Positions 7,091 to 16,600 of a stretch of 64,000 nt of DNA are shown piece by piece. The stretch lies in the NCBI RefSeq assembly GCF_900177245.1, contig NZ_FXBM01000002.1, positions 1,054,001-1,118,000 on the forward strand. Direction: 5' to 3'. The notes beneath the pieces are model-generated. The model made no database searches and was not told the origin of the DNA. It saw only the letters and a list, made by a program, of their open reading frames with translations. The DNA comes from Rathayibacter oskolensis. GTDB lineage: Bacteria > Actinomycetota > Actinomycetes > Actinomycetales > Microbacteriaceae. The position numbers and the translations under genes were made by a program. Positions within the stretch are counted from its first letter, which is position 1. Every line of letters begins with the position of its first letter.

Positions 7091-8596
7091 TCAGCGCTCC
7101 AGTCGCTCCATCCACGCCTCGATGTCGTCGGCCGTGCGCGGGATGCCGACCGAGAGGTTCTCGGCGCCGTCGGCCGTCACGAGCACGTCGTCCTCGATCC
7201 GCACGCCGATGCCGCGCAGCTCCTCCGGAACGGTGAGGTCGTCGGGCTGGAAGTAGAGGCCGGGCTCGATCGTGAAGACCATGCCCTCCTCGACGACTCC
7301 GTCGATGTACATCTCGCGGCGCGCCTTGGCGCAGTCGTGGACGTCGAGACCGAGGTGGTGGCTGGTGCCGTGGACCATGTAGCGGCGGTGCTGCTGGTTG
7401 TCGGACTCGAGGGCCTCCTCGGCGCTCACGGGGAGCAGACCCCACTCGGCGGTGCGACGGGCGATCACCGCCATCGCGGCGGCGTGGACCTCGCGGAAGC
7501 GGATGCCGGGCCGGACGATCGCGAACGCCGCGTCGGCCGCCTCCCTGACCGTCTCGTGCACCCGGCGCTGGGCCTCGCTGTAGCGACCGTCGACGGGGAA
7601 GGTGCGGGTGATGTCGGCGGTGTAGTAGCTCTCCTGCTCGACGCCGGCATCGAGCAGGACGAGATCGCCGGGGCGCACCGGGCCGTCGTTCCGCGTCCAG
7701 TGCAGGATGCACGCGTGGGCACCGGCGGCGGCGATCGTGTCGTAGCCGACGGTGTTGCCGTCTGCGCGGGCGCGCCCGTTGAAGACGCCCTCGATCAGCC
7801 GCTCGCCGCGCGCGTGGGCGACGATGCGCGGGAGGTCGGCGACGACGTCCTCGAAGCCGCGGGCCGTGGCGGCGACCGCGGCGCGGAGCTCCGCGATCTC
7901 GTACGCGTCCTTCACGAGGCGCAGCTCAGAGAGGTCGCGCTCGAGGGCGGTGTCGCGCGCGGTGTCGTCGCGGGAGGCGAGGCGCCCGGTGACGAGCGGG
8001 TCGGCCTCGCGCAGCACGGCGACCGGCACGTCGCCTCCGGCGTCGAGCACGGCGTCGAGCTCGTCGATGCCCCGCGCCTCGAGACCCAGATCGCTCGAGA
8101 CCTGCGCGAGCGAGGGGCGCGGCCCGATCCAGAACTCGCCGATCTCGGAGTTGGCGTAGAACTCGTCGGAGTCGCGCCCGGCGCGCTCGCGGAAGTACAG
8201 CGTCGCGGTGTGGCCGGCGCCCGAGGGCTCGAGCACCAGGACCGCGCCCGGCTCGGAGTCGGCGCCCCAGCCGGTGAGCCAGGTGAAGGCGGAGTGCGCG
8301 CGGAAGGGGTAGTCGGTGTCGTTCGCGCGCTGCTTCAGGCGCCCTGCCGGCACGACGACGCGGACGCCGGTGTGCAGGGCGGAGAGGCGCTCGCGACGGG
8401 CGGCGGCGAAGGAGGCCTGCTCGCGAGGAGCGGGGAGGGGCTCGGCGCGGTCGGCCCAGCCGGAGGCGATGAAGTCGCGGAACCGGTCGGAGGCGGGGGT
8501 CGTCGAGCGGTTCGCGCTCGCGCGGGGTGTCGGTGCGGCACCGGGATCGGGCGTCGGGGTGGCGGTCTGCTCGTCCGTGTTCGTCATGGCGTCCAT
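7091..8596 (-). CDS. Aminopeptidase P-type M24 metallopeptidase
   Basis: A 501-aa Xaa-Pro aminopeptidase-like protein with an N-terminal AMP_N domain and a C-terminal pita-bread M24 domain. The five metal ligands are all visible: Asp in LLDAGVE, Asp in TADITRTF, His in GTSHHLGLDVHD, Glu in FTIEPGLYF and Glu in RIEDDVLV. The enzyme removes N-terminal residues preceding proline, in the cytosol. The GGAGGA-rich stretch directly upstream best fits the ATG at 8596 (6 nt spacing); an ATG at 8587 is the alternative. It is convergent with the C26 gene. Confidence 0.9.
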   Translation of the reverse strand: MDAMTNTDEQTATPTPDPGAAPTPRASANRSTTPASDRFRDFIASGWADRAEPLPAPREQASFAAARRERLSALHTGVRVVVPAGRLKQRANDTDYPFRAHSAFTWLTGWGADSEPGAVLVLEPSGAGHTATLYFRERAGRDSDEFYANSEIGEFWIGPRPSLAQVSSDLGLEARGIDELDAVLDAGGDVPVAVLREADPLVTGRLASRDDTARDTALERDLSELRLVKDAYEIAELRAAVAATARGFEDVVADLPRIVAHARGERLIEGVFNGRARADGNTVGYDTIAAAGAHACILHWTRNDGPVRPGDLVLLDAGVEQESYYTADITRTFPVDGRYSEAQRRVHETVREAADAAFAIVRPGIRFREVHAAAMAVIARRTAEWGLLPVSAEEALESDNQQHRRYMVHGTSHHLGLDVHDCAKARREMYIDGVVEEGMVFTIEPGLYFQPDDLTVPEELRGIGVRIEDDVLVTADGAENLSVGIPRTADDIEAWMERLER

Positions 8597-8665
8597 TCTC
8601 CTCCTCCGTGACCGGAGCACCCCGGCCTCTCGGGTCGGCGGGGGAGAACTCGCGAGGACGGCGCC

Positions 8666-9685
8666 CTAGGAGGAGTCCTTGACCATCCCGCGCACCGAGA
8701 GCTGGGCGAGGACGGGACGGTGATCGCTCCCGTCGTCGTCGTGCCCGTCGAGGACGACGTAGCCCGAGACGTCCCAGCGACCGGAGTAGAGGACGTGGTC
8801 GATCGTGGCGCCGAGGACCGTGGGGAGGGACGTCGGCCAGGTTCCCACCGCGGCGCCGCCCGCGACCGCACCCGCGTCGGAGCAGGCCCCCAGATCGGCG
8901 GTGCCCGGGATCCCCGTCCAGTGGTCGAGGGTCGAGTTGAGGTCGCCGAGGACAACGATGTCGTCCTCGGTGCTGCACAGGGCCGCGAGTCGCGTGAGGT
9001 CGCTGCTCCAGTCGTCCATCCGCGCGGGGACCGGCGGCATCGCGTGCACGGCGGCGATGACGGGGCGCTCGGACGTGTCCGGGCGGGCGACCAGCGAGGG
9101 CAGCAGGCCGGTGGGGGTCGTCTCGGCGTCGACGGCGTAGGTGCCGAGGGACGTGGCGAGCAGGAGGGCCGTTCCGGCGCTCCCCTCCGCTCCCGAGACG
9201 AAGTGCAGCGTCATCGGCCGGCCCGCGGCGCCGAGCGCGTCCGCCACCTGCTGAGCCGGACCCTGCGACACCTCGACGAGAGCCAGTGCGTCGACGGCGT
9301 TCTCGGTCGCGACCGCCGCGATCGTGTCGACGGGGACCGAGTCGAGCACGTTCCAGCTGAGCACGCGCAGGTCGGCCAGACGGTGGGCGCGGGGCGGGGA
9401 GGAGTCGAAGCCCCGCACCGCCTGCAGGCCCGCGAGGACGAGGGCGAATGCGACTCCGAGAGCGGCGATGCCCAGGGCGAGTCGCCGGATCGGCCGCACC
9501 AGGACGGCGATGACCAGGAGGACCACGGCGACGGCGACGGCGCCGAGGCCGCCCGCCAGGCGGAACGAGACCAGCTGCGCGAAGGGCGCCTCCCTGACGA
9601 TCCCGAAGAAGCCGGGGGCCGCCGCCACGATCAGCACGACCGCCACCGCGGCCGCCACCGCGAACTTCACCAGTCTCGTGCCCAT
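8666..9685 (-). CDS. Membrane-anchored endonuclease/exonuclease/phosphatase (EEP) family protein
   Basis: A 339-aa protein. Three hydrophobic segments fill residues 1-90 (about 7-28, 42-63 and 71-90), followed by an extracytoplasmic EEP domain. The domain shows VLSWNVLD, a metal-binding LVEV, VHAMPP, the catalytic LGDLNSTLDHW, TIDHVLYSG and the terminal SDHRPVLAQL His. The fold covers DNases, sphingomyelinases and inositol-phosphate phosphatases, so the substrate is unknown. The topology suggests catalysis outside the membrane. It points away from the PHP gene, which starts 63 bases beyond it. Confidence 0.8.
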   Translation of the reverse strand: MGTRLVKFAVAAAVAVVLIVAAAPGFFGIVREAPFAQLVSFRLAGGLGAVAVAVVLLVIAVLVRPIRRLALGIAALGVAFALVLAGLQAVRGFDSSPPRAHRLADLRVLSWNVLDSVPVDTIAAVATENAVDALALVEVSQGPAQQVADALGAAGRPMTLHFVSGAEGSAGTALLLATSLGTYAVDAETTPTGLLPSLVARPDTSERPVIAAVHAMPPVPARMDDWSSDLTRLAALCSTEDDIVVLGDLNSTLDHWTGIPGTADLGACSDAGAVAGGAAVGTWPTSLPTVLGATIDHVLYSGRWDVSGYVVLDGHDDDGSDHRPVLAQLSVRGMVKDSS

Positions 9686-9735
9686 CCCGGCTCAGGCTAG
9701 GGCATGCGCCCGCGAGGGCCCGCAGGACGCGCGTC

Positions 9736-9741
9736 TACGAT
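9736..9741 (+). promoter_or_regulatory. TACGAT -10-like box of the PHP gene
   Basis: TACGAT ends 7 nt before the ATG at 9749. This favours that ATG over the one at 9740, which lies inside the box, and suggests a leaderless transcript. Confidence 0.45.
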
Positions 9742-9748
9742 GGAGCGC

Positions 9749-10588
9749 ATGCATGTCGCGGGAGGCGGGTTCGACCTCCACACCCACTCCCTCGTCTCCG
9801 ACGGCACCGAGACCCCCGACGTGCTCGTGCGCGCGGCCGCGGCGGCGGGCCTGAGTGGGGTCGCCCTCACCGATCACGACTCCACCGGCGGCTGGGCGGC
9901 CGCCCGCGTCGCCGCCGAGGAGGCGGGGATCGAGCTCCTCCCGGGCATGGAGCTGTCGTCCCGAGCCGGGTGGGCGAGCGTGCACGTGCTGGCGTACCTG
10001 GTGGATCCGACCGACGCGGGCCTGCTCGCCGAGACCGCCAGGATCAGGACGGAGCGGATGCACCGCGCGGAGGCGATCGTCACCGCGATCGGCGCCGACT
10101 ACGACCTCACCTGGGACGACGTCCTCGCGCAGACGAGCCCCGGGTCCACCATCGGGCGTCCGCACATCGCGGACGCGCTGGTCGCGCGGGGGCTCGCCAC
10201 CGACCGCTCGGCCGCGTTCGCCGGGATCCTCGACTGGCGCGGGGGCTACTACCGCCCGCACTACGCGCCCGATCCGGTCGACGCCGTCCGCCTCGTGCGA
10301 GCGGCCGGCGGAGTACCCGTGATCGCGCACCCCGCTGCGAGCTCGCGCGGGATCGCGGTCGAGTCGATGCTCCCGGACCTCGTCGACGCGGGGCTCTTCG
10401 GGCTCGAGGTCGAGCATCGCGAGAACACCCGCGACGGCAAGCGGAGGCTCCGCGAGCTCGCCGCCCGCTACTCCCTCGTCACGACGGGATCGAGCGACTA
10501 CCACGGCACGGGCAAGCCGAACCGCCTGGGCGAGAACACGACCGACCGCGCGACGGTCGACGCGATCCGCGCCTCCGCCCGCGGCTGA
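9749..10588 (+). CDS. PHP-domain phosphoesterase (YciV/RnmV-like)
   Basis: A 279-aa PHP (polymerase and histidinol phosphatase) domain protein. The metal-binding motifs appear in order: DLHTHSLVSDG, ALTDHDSTGGW, LPGMELSS, GRPHIADALV, VIAHPAAS, VEHREN and TGSSDYHG near the end. This is the TrpH/YciV arrangement, known for 5'-to-3' exoribonuclease activity on short or 5' rRNA ends and for 3',5'-bisnucleotide phosphatase activity. Which applies here cannot be read from sequence. The start at 9749 is set by the TACGAT box just upstream. Confidence 0.85.
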   Translation: MHVAGGGFDLHTHSLVSDGTETPDVLVRAAAAAGLSGVALTDHDSTGGWAAARVAAEEAGIELLPGMELSSRAGWASVHVLAYLVDPTDAGLLAETARIRTERMHRAEAIVTAIGADYDLTWDDVLAQTSPGSTIGRPHIADALVARGLATDRSAAFAGILDWRGGYYRPHYAPDPVDAVRLVRAAGGVPVIAHPAASSRGIAVESMLPDLVDAGLFGLEVEHRENTRDGKRRLRELAARYSLVTTGSSDYHGTGKPNRLGENTTDRATVDAIRASARG

Positions 10589-10632
10589 CCCGGGCCGCTC
10601 GGGCTGCCGGGCCCCCGCGGGCGGACCGGAGC

Positions 10633-12045
10633 CTAGGCCTGGCCGTCCGGGCGCGGGGCGCGGTTGCGCGAGCGGGTGCGGCGGCGCGGGGCGCTGTTGC
10701 CGTCGTGGTGCTCCTTGCTCTCGCTCGAGGGAGCCGGGCCCGTCTGGGGAGCGGCGACCTCGGCGTGCTCGGACCGGGTGCGACGACGCGGCTCTCGCGG
10801 CTCGCGCTGACGCGTCGAGCGCTCGGGGCGCGCGTCGGCCTTCGCCTCCGCGGGGATCGGGGTGGGCTTCAGGCGGCCCTTCGTCCCGACGGGGATGTCG
10901 AGGTCGGTGTAGAGGTGCGGCGACGAGGAGTAGGTCTCGACCGGGTCCGGCTGCCCGAACTCGAGCGCGCGGTTGATCAGGGCCCACTTGTGCAGGTCCT
11001 CCCAGTCGACGAACGTGACCGCGATGCCCGTCTTTCCCGCGCGGCCGGTGCGGCCCACGCGGTGCAGGTAGGTCTGGTCGTCGTCGGGGATCGTGTGGTT
11101 GATCACGTGGGTGACGTCGTTGACGTCGATGCCTCGCGCGGCGACGTCGGTCGCGATCAGGATGTCCTTCTTGCCGGCCTTGAACGCCGCCATCGCCCGC
11201 TCGCGCTGCTCCTGGTTGAGGTCGCCGTGCACCGCGGCCGCGTTGAAGCCGCGATCGTTCAGCTCCTCGACGATGCGGGCCGCCGCGCGCTTGGTCCGCG
11301 TGAAGATGACCGTCTTGCCGCGACCCTCCGACTGCAGGATGCGGGCGATCACCTCGTCCTTGTCGAGCGAGTGCGCGCGGTAGACGATGTGCTTGATGTT
11401 GGCCTGCGTGATGCCCTCGTCGGGGTCCGTCGCGCGGATGTGGATCGGCTTGTTCATGAAGCGGCGCGCGAGCGCCACGATCGCGCCCGGCATCGTCGCC
11501 GAGAAGAGCATGGTGTGCCGGTTGGCGGGAGTCTGGGCGAAGAGCTTCTCGATGTCCGAGAGGAAGCCGAGATCGAGCATCTTGTCGGCCTCGTCGAGCA
11601 CCATCACCTGCACGTTCGCGAGCGACAGCAGGCGCTGGCCGGCGAGGTCGAGCAGTCGGCCGGGCGTGCCGACGACGATCTGCGCGCCCGCCTTGAGCTG
11701 CTCGATCTGGCCCTCGTAGGCCTTGCCGCCGTAGATCGAGACGATCTTGGTCGGCCGGTTCGAGGCGGCCAGCTCGATGTCCTCGGTGACCTGGACGGCG
11801 AGCTCGCGCGTCGGGACGACGATGAGCGCCTTGACCCCGGGCTCCGGGTCGGTGCCCAGAGCCTGGATCAGGGGGAGCCCGAAGCCGAAGGTCTTGCCGG
11901 TGCCGGTCTTGGCCTGGCCGATGATGTCCTGCTTCTGCAGGGCCAGGGGGATCGTCTGCTCCTGGATGGGGAACGGCTCGAGGATGCCCTTGGACGCGAG
12001 TGCGGCGACGATGTCGTCGTCGATGTTCAGATCGGAGAAAGTCAC
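10633..12045 (-). CDS. DEAD-box ATP-dependent RNA helicase (RhlE/DeaD-like)
   Basis: A 470-aa DEAD-box helicase with the Q motif (FPIQEQ, residues 25-30), Walker A AKTGTGKT (45-52), PTRELA, GTPGR, DEAD (151-154), SAT (183-185), and the domain-2 motifs VATDVAARGIDV-like and HRVGRTGRAG. A basic, disordered Arg/Pro-rich tail of about 100 residues follows and is a likely RNA-binding extension. It unwinds RNA duplexes in the cytosol. Its neighbours, a ferritin-like gene and a DUF3107 gene, match the surroundings of mycobacterial rhlE. The start is a GTG at 12045 without a clear ribosome-binding site. Confidence 0.93.
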   Translation of the reverse strand: MTFSDLNIDDDIVAALASKGILEPFPIQEQTIPLALQKQDIIGQAKTGTGKTFGFGLPLIQALGTDPEPGVKALIVVPTRELAVQVTEDIELAASNRPTKIVSIYGGKAYEGQIEQLKAGAQIVVGTPGRLLDLAGQRLLSLANVQVMVLDEADKMLDLGFLSDIEKLFAQTPANRHTMLFSATMPGAIVALARRFMNKPIHIRATDPDEGITQANIKHIVYRAHSLDKDEVIARILQSEGRGKTVIFTRTKRAAARIVEELNDRGFNAAAVHGDLNQEQRERAMAAFKAGKKDILIATDVAARGIDVNDVTHVINHTIPDDDQTYLHRVGRTGRAGKTGIAVTFVDWEDLHKWALINRALEFGQPDPVETYSSSPHLYTDLDIPVGTKGRLKPTPIPAEAKADARPERSTRQREPREPRRRTRSEHAEVAAPQTGPAPSSESKEHHDGNSAPRRRTRSRNRAPRPDGQA

Positions 12046-12187
12046 GGGAGGGAAGCGCCTTACGTCTTGTACGGTCCACGCCCTGTACGACTCCGGGCGC
12101 TTAGGTCACCGATCCAGCGCCGGTGACGTCCCGGCGAGTCTACCGGCACCCGCCTCTCGGGGCCCGTAGGCGGCCAGGGGCTCGCTC

Positions 12188-12193
12188 TATGCT
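12188..12193 (+). promoter_or_regulatory. TATGCT -10-like box of the ferritin-like gene
   Basis: TATGCT ends 6 nt before the ATG at 12200, consistent with a leaderless transcript. The 154 bases between the divergent helicase and this gene hold no other recognised site. Confidence 0.45.
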
Positions 12194-12199
12194 GATCGG

Positions 12200-12919
12200 A
12201 TGGCAGCCTGGTTCCGACGTCGACGTCCCCTGGGTGACACGCCTCGCCTGACCCCGCGCGGGGAGTCCTCGACGAAGCGGGACCGCGTCGATCTGGCGGA
12301 CCTCACTCCGGAGCTGCTGCCCTACCTCGGCCAGGTCGCCTACCTGCAGCTCGCCGTGTTCGAGGCGCTCGCCCGCGCCGTCGCGTCGACCGACGACCTC
12401 GCCGACAAGGAGGCGATCTCGGCCGCTGCGGGCACGGCGCTCGCGAAGCACCACGCCGTCGTCGCCGAGCTCCGCCGCCGCGACGTCGAGCCGGGGGAGG
12501 CGATGGCACCGTTCCGCCCGGCGATCGACACCTTCGAGCGGCTCACGCGGGGAGCCGATCTGCACGAGACGCTCCTGTCGGCCTACATCACCGCGGGGCT
12601 CCTCGACGACTTCTTCATCCGTCTGACCGGCGGGCTGCCCAACGACGTGGGGCCGCGCATCGCGCAGACCCTCGGAGCCGACACCGGCGTCGACGGCCTG
12701 GTCGCGATCCTCCGCCGCGAGATCGCGGCCGATCAGAAGCTCGGGTCGCGGCTGGCGGTCTGGGGGCGTCGCCTGGTCGGCGACACGCTGCTGGTGGCCC
12801 GGTCGGCCCTGATGGGCTCCGGAAATCACGACTCCGACGAGTCGCGCATCGAGCCGGTCTTCACCGAGCTCATCGCCTCGCACACGCGGAGGATGGACGC
12901 GCTCGGACTGACCGCCTAG
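12200..12919 (+). CDS. Ferritin-like fold protein (Rv3210c-like)
   Basis: A 239-aa protein of long helices in a ferritin-like arrangement, with acidic and His positions such as KHHAVVAELRRRD and HETLLSAYITAGLLDDFF. From memory it is the counterpart of a conserved actinobacterial protein next to rhlE and DUF3107, of unknown function. Fully conserved ExxH di-iron pairs are not obvious, so metal binding is uncertain. The N-terminus is basic (residues 1-28) without a signal peptide. The start is fixed by the TATGCT box 6 nt upstream. Confidence 0.7.
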   Translation: MAAWFRRRRPLGDTPRLTPRGESSTKRDRVDLADLTPELLPYLGQVAYLQLAVFEALARAVASTDDLADKEAISAAAGTALAKHHAVVAELRRRDVEPGEAMAPFRPAIDTFERLTRGADLHETLLSAYITAGLLDDFFIRLTGGLPNDVGPRIAQTLGADTGVDGLVAILRREIAADQKLGSRLAVWGRRLVGDTLLVARSALMGSGNHDSDESRIEPVFTELIASHTRRMDALGLTA

Positions 12920-12934
12920 GGCCGAGCGGGCCGG

Positions 12935-13237
12935 CTAGGGAGCGACCCTGCCGGCCAGCATGGCCTCGAGGGCGGTGTGATCGCGACGCGACCGGGCGCG
13001 ACCGAGACGGAGGTCGACCACGAGGACGACGACCGCGGCGAGCGCCAGGGTGATCACCCAGATCAGGCCGCCGTCCCAGGCCAGCCCCGCCCAGGTCAGA
13101 ACGACCCAGACGACGGCCGCGACGATGCCGCCGAGCGCCGGCACCAGCACCGACCCGTGCAGGTCGCGGTGCGGGAGGCCGTAGCGCGCGGCGAGCCCGA
13201 GGAGGACGCCGCCGAGAGTGACGAAGAGGAGTTCCAT
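12935..13237 (-). CDS. Small membrane protein, three predicted helices
   Basis: A 100-aa integral membrane protein. Hydrophobic stretches fall near residues 2-17, 28-47 and 54-74 (LIWVITLALAAVVVLVVDL), followed by a basic cytoplasmic tail (RLGRARSRRDH). The family is not recognised; small proteins of this kind are often found next to DUF3107 in actinobacteria. The ATG at 13237 has AACTCCTC-type sequence on the opposite strand and no strong Shine-Dalgarno on its own. It lies downstream of, and in the same direction as, the DUF3107 gene. Confidence 0.6.
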   Translation of the reverse strand: MELLFVTLGGVLLGLAARYGLPHRDLHGSVLVPALGGIVAAVVWVVLTWAGLAWDGGLIWVITLALAAVVVLVVDLRLGRARSRRDHTALEAMLAGRVAP

Positions 13238-13259
13238 GCCGGTCTCGACGAGCGGGGGA

Positions 13260-13484
13260 TCAGGCGACGAAGCCGACGCGGCGGGACTCCTCGGAGCCGA
13301 CCTCGACGAAGGCGATGGTCTCGGTCGGGATGATGTAGATCTTGCCCTTCTCATCGCGCAGGCGGAGGACCTTGGTGCCGGCCTCGAGAGCGCCGGTCAC
13401 CGTCTTCTCGACCTCGGTCACGGACATCGAGGACTCGAAGTTGAGCTCGCGCGGGGTGTTGACGATTCCGATACGGATTTCCAC
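13260..13484 (-). CDS. DUF3107 family protein
   Basis: A 74-aa protein beginning VEIRIGIVNTPREL, with a central TVTGALE helix and ending in YIIPTETIAFVEVG plus a short tail. This is the whole DUF3107 domain (TB9.4/Rv3208A type), a conserved actinobacterial protein of unknown role. GTG at 13484 is the start because the conserved IRIGIV strand begins right after it and AAAGG lies about 9 nt upstream. It is followed by the small membrane protein gene and faces away from adnA. Confidence 0.88.
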   Translation of the reverse strand: MEIRIGIVNTPRELNFESSMSVTEVEKTVTGALEAGTKVLRLRDEKGKIYIIPTETIAFVEVGSEESRRVGFVA

Positions 13485-13621
13485 CAGCAGTGCCTTTCGG
13501 GAGGGGACGTGTCCGTCACGATACGGCACCGCACGAGGGCGCCGACGCCGGTTTCGCGCTGAGCGGACCGCCCGCCGAGCGCGACCTCGCGGGGCGGCGG
13601 AGGAGTGTCGGACGTGTTCGT

Positions 13622-13627
13622 TAGCGT
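13622..13627 (+). promoter_or_regulatory. TAGCGT -10-like box of adnA
   Basis: TAGCGT ends 6 nt before the GTG start at 13634. No ribosome-binding site fits in this gap, so the adnAB mRNA may be leaderless. Confidence 0.4.
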
Positions 13628-13633
13628 GGTCGC

Positions 13634-16600
13634 GTGAGCGCTCCCGGATCCCCAGCAGCCCCCTCCGCCGCGACGGCCGAGGGCTCGGCGGAGCCTGCCG
13701 GCGCGACGCTCGACGCCTCCCAGCGCGCAGTGCTCGAGCTGCCGGACGGGCGGAGCGCCGCCGTGCTCGGCGCTCCGGGCTCCGGCAAGACGACGACGAT
13801 CGTCGAGCTCGTCGCCGAGCGCGTGCTCGAGCGCGGCTACCCGCCGGAGTCGGTGGTCGTCCTGGCGGCGAGCCGCACCGCCGCGACGGCCCTGCGCGAC
13901 GTGCTCGCGCTCCGGCTCGACGTGCCGACCCTCGGCCCCCTGGCGCGCACCGCGACGTCGCTGGCGTTCGAGGCGGTGACCGCCTCCGCGAAGGAGCTGG
14001 GTCTCCAGCGCCCGACCCTGCTCACGGGGGGCGAGCAGGACGCGATCCTGTCGGAGCTGATCGAGGGGCACCTCGAGGAGGGGACCGGCCCGCGCTGGCC
14101 GGAGGAGTTCGCTCCCGAGGTGCTCCGGCTCCGCGCCTTCCGCACCGAGCTGCGCGAGTTCGGCATGCGGGCGACCGAGCACGGGCTCGACTCCACGGCG
14201 GTGCGCGCTCTGGCGATCGACGCCGACCGCGGCGAGTGGGCGGCCGCGGCCGCGGTGCTCGACGAGTTCCGCGACGTCGTCGACTGGATGGCCCCCGAGA
14301 CCGGCACCCGCCTCGACGCCGCCGAGTTCGCCGCCTTCGCCGCAGAGGCCGTCCGCGGCGGCGGGGGAGGCGAGCGCATCGCGGGGCTCCGCCTCGTGGT
14401 GGTCGACGACATGCAGGAGGCGAGCGAGTCGACCGTCGTGCTGTTGCGCGCCCTCGCCGAACGCGGGGTGAGCGTCATCGCGTTCGGTGATCCCGACGTG
14501 GCGACGAGCGCCTACCGCGGCGCCGCCTCCGACACTCTCGGCCGCTTCGCGAGCAGCATCGGCGTGGCCGACGCCCTGACGCTCGTCCTCGGCCGCGTCC
14601 ACCGGCACGACGCGGGGCTGCGCGCGCTCGTGGCCGCGGCGACGCAGCGCATCGGCACGGCGGCGGCCGGCCGGCAGCGCGCCGTCGCGACCGAGCCCGA
14701 CGCCGAGGGGGCGCCCGAGCCGGTGCTCGTCCTGCACGCCCCCACCCCGGCGCGCGAGGCGGCGACCATCGCGCGGCTCCTGCGCGAGCGTCGGCTGCGC
14801 GACGGGGTGCCGTGGCGGCGGATGGCGGTCGTGGTCCGCTCCGGTGCGGCGGTGCAGCCGCTCGTCAAGGCGCTCGCGGTCGCCGAGGTCCCCACGCGGT
14901 CGGTGCTCGCCGGCCGGGCGCTGCGCGACGACCACGCCGCTCGCGCGCTGCTCGTCCTGGTGGGCGCGGCCATCGGCGAGCGGCCGCTCGACGCCGAGCT
15001 GGCGGCGGAGCTGCTGCTCGGTCCGTTCGGCGGCGTCGACCGGCTCGGCCTCCGGCGGCTCCGGCTGGCGCTGCGAGCGGAGGAGCTCGCCGCCGGCGGC
15101 ATCCGCGCGAGCAATCCGCTGCTCGTCGAAGCGCTGGCGGCTCCCGGCCGCTTCGCCACCATCGACTCGGCACCGGCCAGGCAGGCCGAGCGGCTCGCGC
15201 TCGCCCTCGACCGGGTGCGCCGCCTGCACGACGAGAACGGCTCGATCGAGGAGCTGCTCTGGTCGGCGTGGGAGTCGAGCCGGGTGGCCGCCTCCTGGAG
15301 GGAGCTCTCGTTCGGCACCGGTCTCACGGCGGCCGAGGCGAACCGCAATCTCGACGGTGTCGTCGCCCTCTTCAGCGCGGCTCGCCGCTTCGTCGAGCGC
15401 GCCACCGGCGAGTCGGCCGGCGGGTTCGTCACCGAGATCCTCGAGGCCGAGGTCCCCGAGGACTCGCTCGCCCCGCGCTCCGTCGAGGACGCGGTGCTCA
15501 TCGGCACGCCGTCGTCGGTGGTGGGGCTCGAGTTCGACGTGGTGGTGATCGCCCGCCTGCAGGACGGCGTGTGGCCGAACCTCCGCCAGCGCGGGTCGCT
15601 GCTGGATCCCGACGGCCTCGTCCGCGCGGCGAGGGGCGAGGGTGCTCTGCCCCTCGACGCCCGCAAGGCGACCCTCGACGACGAGCTGCGGATGTTCGCG
15701 CTCGCGGCCTCGCGCGCCCGACGACAGCTCGTGCTCAGCGCCGTCGCGGGCGACGACGAGACGCCGTCCCTCTTCTTCCGGTTGAGTCCGCCCGATGCCC
15801 CGCGCCTCGATGCCGCCTCGGCCGTGCCGCTCACCCTGCGCGGCGCCGTGGCCGGGCTCCGGCGCACGGCGACGACGCCGGGTTCGCCGGAGGCACCCGC
15901 GGCGATCCGCGCACTCCGCGCTCTGACCCTCGCCGAGGTCGCCGGGGCCGATCCCTCCTCGTGGTACGGCGTGCTCGAGCCCTCGACGACCGAGCCGCTC
16001 GTCGACCTCGACGACCCCGAGCGCCCGGTCTCGGTGTCGCCGAGCCGGCTCGAGGCGTTCGAGAAGTCGCCGCTGGACTGGTTCGTCGATGCGGTCTCCG
16101 GGTCGACGACGAGCACGGCGATGGGGGTCGGCACGCTCGTGCACTGGGTGCTCGAGAACGCCGCAGACCCCGATGCCGAAGCGCTCTGGTCGGCTCTCGA
16201 GTCGCGCTGGCCCGAGCTCGTCTTCGAGTCCCCCTGGCTCGGCGAGCGGCAGCGGCGCACCACGCGCCGCCTCGTGGAGGGGCTCGCCGAGTACCTCGCC
16301 GACTTCGAGCGGGCGGGGAGCGTGGTGCTCGGCCGCGAGCAGCAGTTCGAGATCGAGGTGCCTCCTGCGCGGGTCCGCGGCTCGATCGACAGGGTCGAGC
16401 GCGCCTCCGACGGCTCGGTGACCATCGTCGATCTCAAGACCGGGAGGAGCACCCCGCGCCAGGCCGACATCGCCGACCACGCGCAGCTCGGCAGCTATCA
16501 GCTGGCGGTCGCCAGCGGGGCGATCGAGGCCGCGGGCTCGGCGGCCGAGGGGGGAGCGAAGCTGCTCTTCGTCGCCCGAGGGGTCCGCGGCCGGCTCTAC

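Noticed and set aside
5177-8611. Very long open frame antisense to the arginase, C26 and other genes
   Set aside because: High G+C content keeps antisense frames free of stops. The translation is Arg/Gly/Ala-rich without motifs, while the opposite genes carry full family signatures.
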